Assembly (NCBI RefSeq): GCF_016863295.1 | Contig: NZ_BOOP01000026.1 | Span: 1-64,000 of the forward strand | Source of the DNA: Planotetraspora phitsanulokensis | GTDB taxonomy: Bacteria; Actinomycetota; Actinomycetes; Streptosporangiales; Streptosporangiaceae | Length of the DNA: 64,000 nt | Direction: 5' to 3' | Part shown: one piece after another, positions 18,832-27,318 of the stretch | How positions within the stretch are numbered: the stretch's first letter is position 1 | How the letters are laid out: each line of letters begins with the position of its first letter | Notes under the pieces: model-generated | The model's input: the letters and a program-made list of their open reading frames with translations, nothing else | What the model was told of the DNA's origin: nothing | Databases searched by the model: none | Translations under genes and position numbers: made by a program

Positions 18832-19185
18832 TCAGTCGTCCCGGTTGGCCGTCTCCGGCGAGAAGGCCGGAAGGCAGATGGCGACATATTCGGCGCCGGA
18901 GGGACCCGAGCTGTACCGGATCTTCTCCCCCGCGTCGCTCGCGAACGCCTGGCCGGCCTCCACGACCGTGGTGCCCCCGGCGTGCTCGACGATCACCGAT
19001 CCCTTGAGGACCACGGTGTACTCGGCGAACCCCGGTGTCTGCGCCGGCTCCTCCCATCCGGGAGGCGCCACCATGTGGGCGATGGACACCTGGTCGTCGC
19101 CGCTGTTCACGCGGCCGAAGTACTCGTCTATCAGCTTGCCGCCGGGCACGGGAACGCGTGCGGGCGCGTCGATCTTCCTGACCAT
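18832..19185 (-). CDS. Cupin-domain protein
   Basis: A 117-aa single-domain beta-barrel protein. The core shows P-P-G-W-E-E-P...F-A-E-Y-T-V-V-L-K-G and G-Q-A-F-A-S-D-A-G-E-K, a standard cupin layout but with few of the metal-binding histidines, so catalysis is doubtful. The ribosome binding site is weak. It lies 80 bp upstream of add on the same strand and could belong to the same transcript. Function not recognisable. Confidence 0.7.
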   Translation of the reverse strand: MVRKIDAPARVPVPGGKLIDEYFGRVNSGDDQVSIAHMVAPPGWEEPAQTPGFAEYTVVLKGSVIVEHAGGTTVVEAGQAFASDAGEKIRYSSGPSGAEYVAICLPAFSPETANRDD

Positions 19186-19198
19186 GCCGTCCAGTGTG

Positions 19199-19855
19199 TC
19201 AGTGCGCCACGTCGATCACGAGGCGGGTCGGCGACGACTGCTCGGTCACGCGGAAACCGGCCTTGTGCTTGAGCACGAGCCCGACGCCCACCACGCCTTC
19301 GAAGTCACCGGTCTTGACGACGTGGGTGACGTTCGGCAACTTGGCGGCGACCTCGCGCGGGCCCTTCCACGTCGGCTCGCCAGCCTCGTTGTGCGCGTAG
19401 GCGGGGAACAGCGTCACCTGGAGATACGCGCCTCCCTTGATCTTCACGACGGCCCCTGAGCCGTCCTGGACGAGCCTGGGCACCCACTTGACCGCGTAGC
19501 CGGTCCTCGCTCCCGCGAGGTCGACGACGACGCGGTCGAAGGACGCGTGGCGCGCGTACCTGACACCGGTGACCGTGGGCGGGGGCACGGGGGACCGTTC
19601 CACACTGATCGGCTTCGTCGAGGTCGGCGGCGGAAGCTCGGCGGGCTTGGGCGGCGTGACCGGCTTCACCGACGGGGTCGGCTCAGCTGACTCGACGGGC
19701 TCGGGTGTGCCCCCGCCGCCGGTGTCCGGAGGTGCGGGGGCGGACGCGGCCGGGGTCCCTCCCGGGGACGGCATGGCCGGCGACTCCGCTGCGGTGCCGC
19801 CGCAGGCCACCAGGCCGGCGAGGGGCAGCGTTGCGAGTGCGAGACGGGTCTTCAT
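19199..19855 (-). CDS. Lipoprotein with AMIN-like domain
   Basis: A 218-aa exported protein: lipoprotein signal with lipobox L-A-G-L-V-A-C, a ~75-residue Pro/Thr/Ser-rich linker, then a ~130-residue beta-rich domain (F-D-R-V-V-V-D-L-A-G-A...T-R-L-V-I-D-V-A-H) of the AMIN-like type found on cell-wall proteins in Gram-positives. An in-frame ATG 33 bases upstream would lengthen the signal peptide; neither has a strong ribosome binding site. It ends 13 bp before the cupin gene. Likely peptidoglycan or envelope binding. Confidence 0.7.
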   Translation of the reverse strand: MKTRLALATLPLAGLVACGGTAAESPAMPSPGGTPAASAPAPPDTGGGGTPEPVESAEPTPSVKPVTPPKPAELPPPTSTKPISVERSPVPPPTVTGVRYARHASFDRVVVDLAGARTGYAVKWVPRLVQDGSGAVVKIKGGAYLQVTLFPAYAHNEAGEPTWKGPREVAAKLPNVTHVVKTGDFEGVVGVGLVLKHKAGFRVTEQSSPTRLVIDVAH

Positions 19856-19991
19856 GGCGACGGCTCTCTTTCTCCTGATCCTGCTCATTAGACGTGATGA
19901 TCAAGGACTCGGTTCGTGACTCCGCCGGAAAACATGGCCTGAGCAGCAAAGATCAGCTATATGCTTTTCCGGCTAGAAAGCGAGGAAAGCC

Positions 19992-22256
19992 GTGAACGTC
20001 CCACCCGGTGCCCGGCCCTTCCCGAACTCTCCGACGGGGGCGGCCGCCAGGGACCTCCCCGGCTTCGGCGCCCTCGTCGCGGACCACGCCCCCGCCCTCG
20101 CCCGTACGGCGTTCCTGCTGACCGGTGACGCCATTGCCGCACGCCTGCTGGTCGTCGCGGCGGTCACCTCGGTCGCCAAGCGGTGGAGCACTCTGCGGTG
20201 GTCCTCACCCGCCCGGGCCGCCACGAGGGAGCTGTTCGGGGCCTTCCTGACCCGTCCCCCGAAACCCGCGCCGATCGTGGACCGGCCTCTGAGGGGTGAG
20301 ACGGGGACCTCGGACGATGCGCGGCCAGGCGACCAGAGCCTCGCCCTTCAGGTGGCGGAGGCGATGGGCGCGCTGACCCCGCGCCGCCGTGCGCTGATCG
20401 TGGCGCGCTTCCACGAGGGTCTGCCGGTGGAGCTGGCGGCCGCTCTGTGCCGCGTGGACGTCCGCACGGCCTGGGCCGAGACCGACGCCGCCCTGTCCGA
20501 GCTGACCGGCCGCCTCCCCGTCCTCCGGACCGTCTCGGGCCCGGCCCCGGCCTCCGATCCGCGGCCTTCCGCCCCGGACGAGAACAGGGCCCCCGACCCA
20601 CGGGACCCGGCCCCGGAGAGCCCCGAGACATCAGAGAGCCCCGAGGCCCCGGCGACCCCTGAGGCTCTGGCGGGCTCTGAGGGTCTGGAGCGTCCCGAGA
20701 CGCCGCCGACCCCTCCCGCCACGCCATGGGCGCCTCCGGCGCCTCGGGGCGCGTCCTGGGCCGCCCCCGAGTCCGCGAGCACCTCCTGGGCGGCCCCCGA
20801 GCCCCAGAGCCCCCAGAGCGCGCGCTGGGCCGCCCCTGAGCCGCAGACCGGTCCGGCTGCCTCATGGGCGCCCCCCGCGCCCCACAGCGGCCCGCCCGCC
20901 ACCCCCGTCGGCCCGCCACCGGCGGCCGCCACCCCGCCACCGGCGGCCGCCACCCCGCCACCGGTAGCCCCCGCACCGCAGGCGAGGCCGCACCCGGCCC
21001 CGTACCAGGCCCCGATCCCGGGGCCTCGGCCCGCCGAGGACCCGGCGCACGAGGCGCTGCGCCGCCACCTGGCCCTGCTCGCCGCGCAGGCCCCTGCCGT
21101 CGACATCCCCGGCGTCATCGGCCAGATCCTCCGTACGGCACGGCGGCGGCGGGTACGGCGGCGCGTCGTGGGCGCGACCGCCGGCATCACGGTGGCGGCG
21201 CTCATCGGCACCGCCGTCATCATGGGGATGTCCGCCCTGGTCGACGGGGCCCGCGACAGCGTCCGCCGCGCCGATCCCGGGCTGCAGGCCATCGACGACG
21301 GCGGCGACGGCGACCATCAGGATCAGTACGCCGCGGACGCGCCTCTACTGCTGCACAGCTACGTCACCAGACCGTTCCGGTACGCCTACCGCTTCTACTG
21401 CGACCCCGGCGATTCGGAATCGCCCGACGAATACGGCCACTGCGGTGGCTGGCGCGTGGTGAGCACCGGGTTCGACGAGTGGCAGATCCCCGAAGCCGAC
21501 ACGCGTCTGTTCGCGATCAGCCCGGACGGGGGCCGCCTGGCCTACTACGACACCTCGGCGGCCGCGCTGGTCATGGTGGACCAGGATGATACGAGGCCGG
21601 AGATCACCGACCTCGTCACGGAAGCCGACCAGGTGGACTACGACACCGAGCTGACTTTCTCGCCCGCCGGGCGGTGGCTGGCCGTCGGCTACGGAGAGGA
21701 CGAGGGCGCGCCCCGGCCCCGGTTGCACGACTTCTCCACGAACCGGTCCTGGACCCTGCCGCGGTACCTGCAACTCCTCGCCGTCTCAGAGGACGGCACG
21801 GTCACCGCCACGCTGGACGCCGACGTGCGCGACGAGCCCGGCCGCGTCCACACCACCACCCTCGTCCGGATGCGGCCGGACGGCCACGTGCTGAGCCGCG
21901 TCCGCGTGGAGCCTGAGCTGTTCGACAGCAGCGCGGGGCTGTCCGCCGACGGCAAGGTCCTCGCCCTCGCCGTGGAGCCGGCTCATCCGAGAGACGACGG
22001 GCAGAACCGGCTGGTCATGCTCGACGCGCGCACCGGAAAGGTCCGCTCCCTGATCGAGGCGGCCCTTCCGACGTACACCTACATCGATGAGGTCCGAGGC
22101 TGGGTGAACGATCGTGAGGTGCTCGTCGACGTCTCGGACGATGACGACGAGTACTACACCTACATCATCGACGTGACCTCGGGCGCCGTCCGGGAGGTCA
22201 CCGACGCGGGCTCGCACGACACCGCGGAGGTCTGGGCCCCCGGAACACTCGGTTAG
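19992..22256 (+). CDS. Sigma-factor-like domain fused to membrane anchor and beta-propeller-like exterior domain
   Basis: A 754-aa protein starting at GTG with GAGG upstream. Residues ~20-165 resemble a degenerate SigE-type ECF sigma factor: F-G-A-L-V-A-D-H-A-P-A-L-A-R-T-A-F-L-L-T-G-D (region 2) and L-T-P-R-R-R-A-L-I-V-A-R-F...L-C-R-V-D-V (region 4). A ~170-residue Pro/Glu/Ala linker with P-P-A-A-A-T repeats follows, then R-R-R-V-R-R and a transmembrane helix (~393-415), and a ~320-residue exterior domain with repeated strand motifs (I-S-P-D-G-G-R-L-A-Y-Y, F-S-P-A-G-R-W-L-A-V, L-S-A-D-G-K-V-L-A-L) typical of WD40/TolB-like propellers. Perhaps a membrane-tethered regulator; function is inference. 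Confidence 0.65.
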   Translation: MNVPPGARPFPNSPTGAAARDLPGFGALVADHAPALARTAFLLTGDAIAARLLVVAAVTSVAKRWSTLRWSSPARAATRELFGAFLTRPPKPAPIVDRPLRGETGTSDDARPGDQSLALQVAEAMGALTPRRRALIVARFHEGLPVELAAALCRVDVRTAWAETDAALSELTGRLPVLRTVSGPAPASDPRPSAPDENRAPDPRDPAPESPETSESPEAPATPEALAGSEGLERPETPPTPPATPWAPPAPRGASWAAPESASTSWAAPEPQSPQSARWAAPEPQTGPAASWAPPAPHSGPPATPVGPPPAAATPPPAAATPPPVAPAPQARPHPAPYQAPIPGPRPAEDPAHEALRRHLALLAAQAPAVDIPGVIGQILRTARRRRVRRRVVGATAGITVAALIGTAVIMGMSALVDGARDSVRRADPGLQAIDDGGDGDHQDQYAADAPLLLHSYVTRPFRYAYRFYCDPGDSESPDEYGHCGGWRVVSTGFDEWQIPEADTRLFAISPDGGRLAYYDTSAAALVMVDQDDTRPEITDLVTEADQVDYDTELTFSPAGRWLAVGYGEDEGAPRPRLHDFSTNRSWTLPRYLQLLAVSEDGTVTATLDADVRDEPGRVHTTTLVRMRPDGHVLSRVRVEPELFDSSAGLSADGKVLALAVEPAHPRDDGQNRLVMLDARTGKVRSLIEAALPTYTYIDEVRGWVNDREVLVDVSDDDDEYYTYIIDVTSGAVREVTDAGSHDTAEVWAPGTLG

Positions 22257-22267
22257 GCATACGAGAA

Positions 22268-22293
22268 GGGGCGCCCCGGAACCGGGACGCCCC
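22268..22293. terminator. Bidirectional terminator hairpin
   Basis: GGGGCG-C-CCCGG, AA loop, CCGGG-A-CGCCCC, in the 49-bp gap between convergent genes. Confidence 0.6.
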
Positions 22294-22305
22294 ATGGTCA
22301 GGCGA

Positions 22306-23718
22306 TCAGACCATCTCGTACACCTTCTCCTCGGCGGTCTCCGTACGGGACCGGAACCGCAGCCCCGTCAGGGCGACGACGAGCCCGACGAGGGCGAACG
22401 CGACCGACACCGTGATCGCCGCCTTGAAGCCCCCGATCGGATCGGACTGCGTGCCCGACGTCAGCACCGCGGTCACGACCGCCAGGACGACGGCTCCCCC
22501 GACCTGCCCCGACGTGTTGAGCAGCCCCGAGGCGAGGCCCTGCTCCTCGTCGCGGACCCCGTTCGTCGCCTGGATGTTGAGCGACGGGAAGGTCAGCGCG
22601 AACGCGATGCCGAGCAGGACCATGCCGGGCAGCACCATCGTGGCCAGGCTGGGGTGCTCGTCGATCCTGAGGAACTGGACGTAACCGGCGATCAGGGAGA
22701 GCGTCCCCAGGGCGATCAGCCGGGCCGTGCCGAACCGGTCGGCCAGTTTGCCCATCTTCGTCGAGGTGATCGCGACCAGCAGTCCGGCAGGCAGGAAGGC
22801 CAGGGCGGTGTGCAGGGCGCTCCACCCGAGCAGGTTCTGGAAGTACTGCATGGCGACGAACTGGAAGCCGACGTACGAGCCGAACAAGATCACCAGTCCG
22901 ATGTTCGCCCGGACGAGCGGTGCCGAACGCAGGATGCCGAGGCGGACCAGAGGATGCCTGACCCTGCGCTCCACCACCACGAACAGGGCGAACAGGACGA
23001 CCACTCCGACGACGGACAGCACCGTGCGGAGAACACCGACCTGCGGCGCCTCCACGACGGTGAAGACCAGGAGCAGCATGGCCGCCGTGATGGTGGCGGC
23101 GCCCAGGAGGTCGTGACCGCCTTCGCCGCGCTCCTCGCCACGGCTGAGCAGGCGCAGGCCCGCGATGAGGGCGATGATGGCGATGGGCACGGGCATGAGG
23201 AAGGTCCAGCGCCAGCCGATCTCCGTCAGCAGGCCCGACAACACGAGGCCCAGAGAGAAGCCGCTCGCGCCACACGCGGAGAAGATGCTCAGCGCCCGGT
23301 TGCGCGCGGGCCCCTCGGCGAAGGTCGTGGTGATGATGGAAAGAGCGGCAGGAGCCGTGAAGGCCGCACTGATGCCCTTCACGAAGCGGGCGGCGATCAG
23401 CAGGGTTCCGTCGTTCATCAGCCCGCCGAGCAGCGACGCGACGGCGAAGACGGCAAGAGCGGCGAGGAACACCCTGCGGCGGCCGAGCAGGTCGGCGGTC
23501 CGGCCCCCGAGAAGCAACAGGCCGCCGTATCCCAGCACGTAGCCGCTGACCACCCACTGCAGCGACGAGGTGGTCATGCCGAGGTCGGACTGGATGGAGG
23601 GCAGGGCGACGCCCACCATGGAGACATCGAGAGCATCGAGGAACAGGACTACACACAGAACCGAGAGGGCACCCCACAGGCGCGCCCCCCAGCGCTCATC
23701 CTTAACAGGAGGGGTCAT
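22306..23718 (-). CDS. MFS drug-efflux transporter (DHA2/EmrB-like)
   Basis: A 470-aa membrane protein with about 14 transmembrane helices. The first helix carries L-D-A-L-D-V-S-M-V-G-V-A-L-P and the loop between helices 2 and 3 has G-G-R-T-A-D-L-L-G-R-R, both hallmarks of proton-driven drug exporters. Start ATG at 23718; a longer in-frame extension runs into the divergent promoter and is rejected. Divergent from a MarR-family gene with two palindromic operator candidates between them, so probably repressed by that regulator and induced by its ligand. Substrate unknown. Confidence 0.85.
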   Translation of the reverse strand: MTPPVKDERWGARLWGALSVLCVVLFLDALDVSMVGVALPSIQSDLGMTTSSLQWVVSGYVLGYGGLLLLGGRTADLLGRRRVFLAALAVFAVASLLGGLMNDGTLLIAARFVKGISAAFTAPAALSIITTTFAEGPARNRALSIFSACGASGFSLGLVLSGLLTEIGWRWTFLMPVPIAIIALIAGLRLLSRGEERGEGGHDLLGAATITAAMLLLVFTVVEAPQVGVLRTVLSVVGVVVLFALFVVVERRVRHPLVRLGILRSAPLVRANIGLVILFGSYVGFQFVAMQYFQNLLGWSALHTALAFLPAGLLVAITSTKMGKLADRFGTARLIALGTLSLIAGYVQFLRIDEHPSLATMVLPGMVLLGIAFALTFPSLNIQATNGVRDEEQGLASGLLNTSGQVGGAVVLAVVTAVLTSGTQSDPIGGFKAAITVSVAFALVGLVVALTGLRFRSRTETAEEKVYEMV

Positions 23719-23826
23719 GGGGAAGAAGGTACATGCACATGCATTCAATGCACAAACATTTAATGCGTTTGCATATATTGCACAATCATGGTATGTTCCC
23801 GCGCAGAGAGGCGGTCTGGAAGACGC
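23719..23826. promoter_or_regulatory. Divergent promoter region with two MarR-type operators
   Basis: Locally AT-rich against a GC-rich background. Two 13-bp sites, TGCATTCAATGCA (23740-23752, perfect palindrome around a central C) and TGCATATATTGCA (23770-23782, imperfect), have centres 30 bp apart, about three helical turns. Both sit between the MFS and MarR start codons, as expected for autoregulated MarR-efflux pairs. Confidence 0.6.
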
Positions 23827-24285
23827 ATGGACGACACCGACTTCGTGGTTATGGCATGGCGTGAGCTGCTCGCCCGGCACGCGCAGGTGTCGTGCGCGCT
23901 GGATCGCGAGCTCGGCGACAAGCACGGGCTCGGTGTGAGCGAGTTCGAGGTGCTCGACCGAATGGCCGAAGCCAGGAGCTGCGGCGACGACACGGCCAAG
24001 TTCAAGTTCCGGGTGCAGGAGCTGGCCGACCAGGTTCATCTCAGCCAGAGCGCGATGTCGCGGCTGATCGCCCGCCTGGAACGCGAAGGCCTGGTCGCCC
24101 GGGCGATGTGCGCCGACGACCGGCGGGGCGTGTTCGTGCAGATCACCGAGGCCGGCCTCCGGCGGCAGGCCGAGGCCGCCCCGACACACCGGGCCGTCCT
24201 CAGCTCAGAGCTCTCCCCGCACCTCGCGAACGCGCGATGCCTGGAGGACGAGCGCAGCGACTCCGCGCCCGTCCTCTCCGCCTGA
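23827..24285 (+). CDS. MarR-family transcriptional regulator
   Basis: A 152-aa winged-helix regulator: helix-turn-helix V-Q-E-L-A-D-Q-V-H-L-S-Q-S-A-M-S-R-L-I (~residues 60-78) and wing A-D-D-R-R-G-V-F-V (~95-103), the classical MarR D-x-R signature. The ATG at 23827 has GGAAG four bases upstream; an earlier in-frame start adds 13 unconserved residues. It should dimerise and repress the divergent MFS exporter through the TGCA palindromes. Ends 9 bp from the convergent deoA gene. Confidence 0.88.
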   Translation: MDDTDFVVMAWRELLARHAQVSCALDRELGDKHGLGVSEFEVLDRMAEARSCGDDTAKFKFRVQELADQVHLSQSAMSRLIARLEREGLVARAMCADDRRGVFVQITEAGLRRQAEAAPTHRAVLSSELSPHLANARCLEDERSDSAPVLSA

Positions 24286-24294
24286 CGGTGACGG

Positions 24295-25581
24295 CTACGC
24301 GGTGATCCGGTCGATGACCAGGGGAAGCAGGTCCGCTTCGCCGTCCTGGCCGATCGTGTAGGCGCCCTCCAGCGCCTCCAGCGCCCGCTCGAACCTCGCG
24401 GTCTCGTCCGCGTGCAACGTCATGAGGGGCCTGCCCTCGGTGACGACGTCGCCCGGCTTGGCGTGCAGCATGATGCCGGCTCCCGCCGACACCGGGTCCT
24501 CCTTACGGGCCCTTCCCGCCCCCAGCCGCCACGCGGCGACTCCGACGGCCAGCGCGTCCAGCTTCGACAACACCCCCGACGCGGGCGCGGCGATCTCGAC
24601 GAACTCGGCCGACCTGGGCAGGACCGCGTCGGGGTCGCCTCCCTGGGCGCTGATCATGCGCCGCCAGGCGTCCATCGCCGAACCGTCCTTCAGCGCCTCC
24701 TCGGGGTCCTTCGCACCCCGGACGCCCGCGGCCTCCAACATCTCCCGTGCCAGCCGTACGGTCAGCTCCACCACGTCGGCGGGACCGCCCCCGGCGAGGA
24801 CCTCGACCGCCTCCTCGACCTCCAGGGCGTTGCCCACGGCGTATCCCAGAGGCCGGTCCATGGCGGTCAGCAGGGCGACTGTCCGCACGCCGGCGTCCGT
24901 GCCGAGCTCGACCATCGTCCGGGCCAGTTCCCTGGCGTCGTCCACGTTCTTCATGAACGCGCCGGATCCGGCCTTCACGTCGAGCACCAGGGAGCCGGTG
25001 CCCTCGGCGATCTTCTTCGACATGATCGACGAGGCGATCAGCGGGATCGACTCGACGGTGCCGGTGACGTCCCGCAGCGCGTACAGCTTCTTGTCCGCGG
25101 GCGCCAGCCCGCTGCCCGCCGCGCAGACGACCGCCCCGGCCGCGCGGATGACGTCCAGCATCTCGGCGTTGGACAGGGACGCGCGCCATCCCGGGATGGA
25201 CTCCAGCTTGTCCAGCGTCCCCCCGGTGTGGCCCAGCCCGCGGCCGGAGAGCTGCGGGATGTAGGCGCCGCACGCCGCCACGAGCGGGGCCAGCGGCAAA
25301 GTGATCTTGTCGCCGACTCCGCCGGTGGAGTGCTTGTCCGCGGTCGGCCGGTCGAGGACGGACCAGTCCATCCGCTCCCCCGACCGGATCATGGCCTGGG
25401 TCCAGTCCGCGATCTCCCTGCGGTCCATCCCGTTGAGCAGGATCGCCATCAGCAACGACGACATCTGCTCGTCGGCCACCGCGCCACGCGTGTACGCGTC
25501 GATCACCCAGTCGATCTGGGCGGTGGACAGCGCGCCACGCTCCCGCTTGGTGATGATGACGTCGATCGCGTCGAAACCCAT
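24295..25581 (-). CDS. deoA: Thymidine/pyrimidine-nucleoside phosphorylase
   Basis: A 428-aa class II nucleoside phosphorylase converting thymidine, deoxyuridine and possibly uridine to base plus sugar-1-phosphate. Motifs: K-H-S-T-G-G-V-G-D-K-I (phosphate site), L-S-G-R-G-L-G-H-T-G-G-T-L-D-K-L-E (family signature), D-V-K-A-G-S-G-A-F-M. Start ATG with GGGGGAAG immediately upstream, 8 bp after cytidine deaminase. Last gene of the nucleoside-uptake operon: it consumes uridine or deoxyuridine made by Cdd. Confidence 0.92.
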   Translation of the reverse strand: MGFDAIDVIITKRERGALSTAQIDWVIDAYTRGAVADEQMSSLLMAILLNGMDRREIADWTQAMIRSGERMDWSVLDRPTADKHSTGGVGDKITLPLAPLVAACGAYIPQLSGRGLGHTGGTLDKLESIPGWRASLSNAEMLDVIRAAGAVVCAAGSGLAPADKKLYALRDVTGTVESIPLIASSIMSKKIAEGTGSLVLDVKAGSGAFMKNVDDARELARTMVELGTDAGVRTVALLTAMDRPLGYAVGNALEVEEAVEVLAGGGPADVVELTVRLAREMLEAAGVRGAKDPEEALKDGSAMDAWRRMISAQGGDPDAVLPRSAEFVEIAAPASGVLSKLDALAVGVAAWRLGAGRARKEDPVSAGAGIMLHAKPGDVVTEGRPLMTLHADETARFERALEALEGAYTIGQDGEADLLPLVIDRITA

Positions 25582-25589
25582 GCTTCCCC

Positions 25590-25979
25590 CTATCGCGACA
25601 GGTCGTCGGGCCCGAAGGCGAACGGCACGAGGTCCGCGAGCCGCCAGGGCCCCTCCGGCGTCTCCACCAGCAACTCCGGCCCGCCGTGCTCGAAGAGCAA
25701 CTGGCGGCAGCGGCCGCACGGCATCAGCAGCTCACCGTGGCCGTCCACGCAGGTGAACGCCACGAGACGGCCGCCTCCGCTCGCGTGGAGCGCCGAGACC
25801 AGCCCGCATTCGGCGCACAGCCCGAGGCCGTACGACGCGTTCTCGACGTTGCACCCGGTGACGACACGTCCGTCGTCGACGAACGCGGCGGCACCCACCG
25901 GGAACTTGGAGTACGGCGCGTACGCCTTCGCCATGGCCTCCCTGGCCTCGGCGTGGAGCGTCTCCCAGTCGATGGTCAT
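25590..25979 (-). CDS. cdd: Cytidine deaminase (tetrameric type)
   Basis: A 129-aa zinc enzyme converting (deoxy)cytidine to (deoxy)uridine. Substrate motif T-G-C-N-V-E-N-A-S-Y-G, zinc site C-A-E and P-C-G-R-C, as in homotetrameric deaminases. The start ATG shares ATGA with the stop of the upstream permease, and deoA follows after 8 bp. Confidence 0.94.
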   Translation of the reverse strand: MTIDWETLHAEAREAMAKAYAPYSKFPVGAAAFVDDGRVVTGCNVENASYGLGLCAECGLVSALHASGGGRLVAFTCVDGHGELLMPCGRCRQLLFEHGGPELLVETPEGPWRLADLVPFAFGPDDLSR

Positions 25980-27247
25980 GTCGTCTGCCCCCTCCGGTAC
26001 GGAATGCCGTCGGCGGCCGGCGGACGCAGCCGTTGCGAGGCCAGCGACAACACCAGCAGCGTGGTCAGGTAAGGGGTGAACGAGGTGAACTGCTCGGGCA
26101 CCGTGTCCGTCACCGCGAACACCACGAAGACCACGACCGCGCCGATCCCCGTGATCAGCGCCGCCTTGTTGCGCCCCTGCCGTACGAGCTGGTAGATCGC
26201 CACAGCGGCGAGCAGCAGCGCGACGACGAGCAGCAGCGCGTGGACCGAGGTCCCGCCCTGCCGGAGTTGCAGCGCGTCGGTGTATCCGAACAGCGCCGCG
26301 CCCCCGGCGAGGCCTCCGGGCCGCCAATTGCCGAAGATCATGGCCGCGAGGCCGATGTATCCGCGGCCGCCGGTCTGCCCATCACGGTAGATACCCGCGG
26401 CCACGATGGACAGGAACGCGCCGCCCAGCCCGGCGAGGCCGCCGGAGAAGAGCACCGCGATCCACTTGTACAGGTAGACGTTGACGCCGAGGGACTCCGC
26501 GGCGACGGGCCGCTCGCCCACCGACCGCACCCGCAGGCCGAACGCGGTGCGCCACAGCACGTAGTACGACAGCGGCACGAGCAGGATCGCCAGGATCGTG
26601 AAGGCGGACACGTTCTGTGTGAGTCCGCGCAGCACCCCGGCGAAGTCGGAGAGCACGAACCAGTGCTTCGCCTCGAGCGTCCGCAGCGGATCGCCGATCC
26701 ACGGGACGCTCAGCGTGCTCATCGAGGGGACCGGCGGGGACTGCTTGGCGCCGCCGCCCGGCATCCCGTCGAAGACGAGCTTGGACAGGTACTGCGTGAA
26801 CCCGACGCCCACGATGTTGATCGCCACGCCGGAGATGATGTGGTCGACTCCGAAGGTGACGGTCGCGACGGCGTGGATCGCGCCGCCCAGCGCACCGCCG
26901 ATCGCGCCCGCGACGACCCCGGCCCAGGGGTTGTCGAACTGGAGCGCACCCCAGGCGCCGAACCACGTGCCGAGGATCATCATGCCTTCGAGGCCGATGT
27001 TGACCACGCCGGCCCGCTCGGACCACAGGCCGCCGAGGGCCGCCAGCCCGATCGGAACGGCCAGGCCCAGCGCCGCACTGACGGTGCCGCCCGAGGTGAT
27101 GTCGTTCGCCCCCGTGACCATCCGCGCGATGGACAGCAGCACGATGAGAGCCACGAGGCCGAGCAGCAACATCGGGAAGGTCAGCCTGAACCGCCTGTTC
27201 GGCGCCGCCTCCACGGGACGGTCCGCGGTGAGGCCCGTCGCGCTCAT
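25976..27247 (-). CDS. Nucleoside ABC importer, permease 2 (NupQ/BmpC-like)
   Basis: A 423-aa membrane protein with about ten transmembrane helices and the branched-chain/nucleoside permease signature G-L-W-S-E-R-A-G-V-V-N-I-G-L-E-G-M-M. It is the second transmembrane subunit of the importer. Start ATG follows GAGGAG; this start also overlaps the stop of a 24-codon ORF in ATGA. It overlaps cdd by ATGA at its end. Confidence 0.9.
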   Translation of the reverse strand: MSATGLTADRPVEAAPNRRFRLTFPMLLLGLVALIVLLSIARMVTGANDITSGGTVSAALGLAVPIGLAALGGLWSERAGVVNIGLEGMMILGTWFGAWGALQFDNPWAGVVAGAIGGALGGAIHAVATVTFGVDHIISGVAINIVGVGFTQYLSKLVFDGMPGGGAKQSPPVPSMSTLSVPWIGDPLRTLEAKHWFVLSDFAGVLRGLTQNVSAFTILAILLVPLSYYVLWRTAFGLRVRSVGERPVAAESLGVNVYLYKWIAVLFSGGLAGLGGAFLSIVAAGIYRDGQTGGRGYIGLAAMIFGNWRPGGLAGGAALFGYTDALQLRQGGTSVHALLLVVALLLAAVAIYQLVRQGRNKAALITGIGAVVVFVVFAVTDTVPEQFTSFTPYLTTLLVLSLASQRLRPPAADGIPYRRGQTT

Positions 27248-27318
27248 GCCTGCTCCTCGGTGAGCGTTCCGGCGGCGCTCACCGGCCGCCGGCAGTCTTG
27301 TGTGGGTCGCTGGCTCAT
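27244..27318 (-). CDS. 24-codon ORF bridging the two permease genes
   Basis: ATG at 27318 overlaps the permease 1 stop (ATGA); its own stop overlaps the permease 2 start (ATGA). GGAAGG lies about nine bases upstream. The encoded peptide begins M-S-Q-R-P-T-Q-D-C and ends T-E-E-Q-A. It is hydrophilic and unlike a membrane protein. It may be a coupling ORF that carries ribosomes from one permease gene to the next, or a coincidence; no homology can be judged at this length. Confidence 0.4.
   Translation of the reverse strand: MSQRPTQDCRRPVSAAGTLTEEQA

Noticed and set aside
22306-24189. 627-aa extension of the MFS gene
   Set aside because: The extra N-terminus runs through the divergent promoter and the marR gene in antisense; the 470-aa form begins at the first family-like helix.
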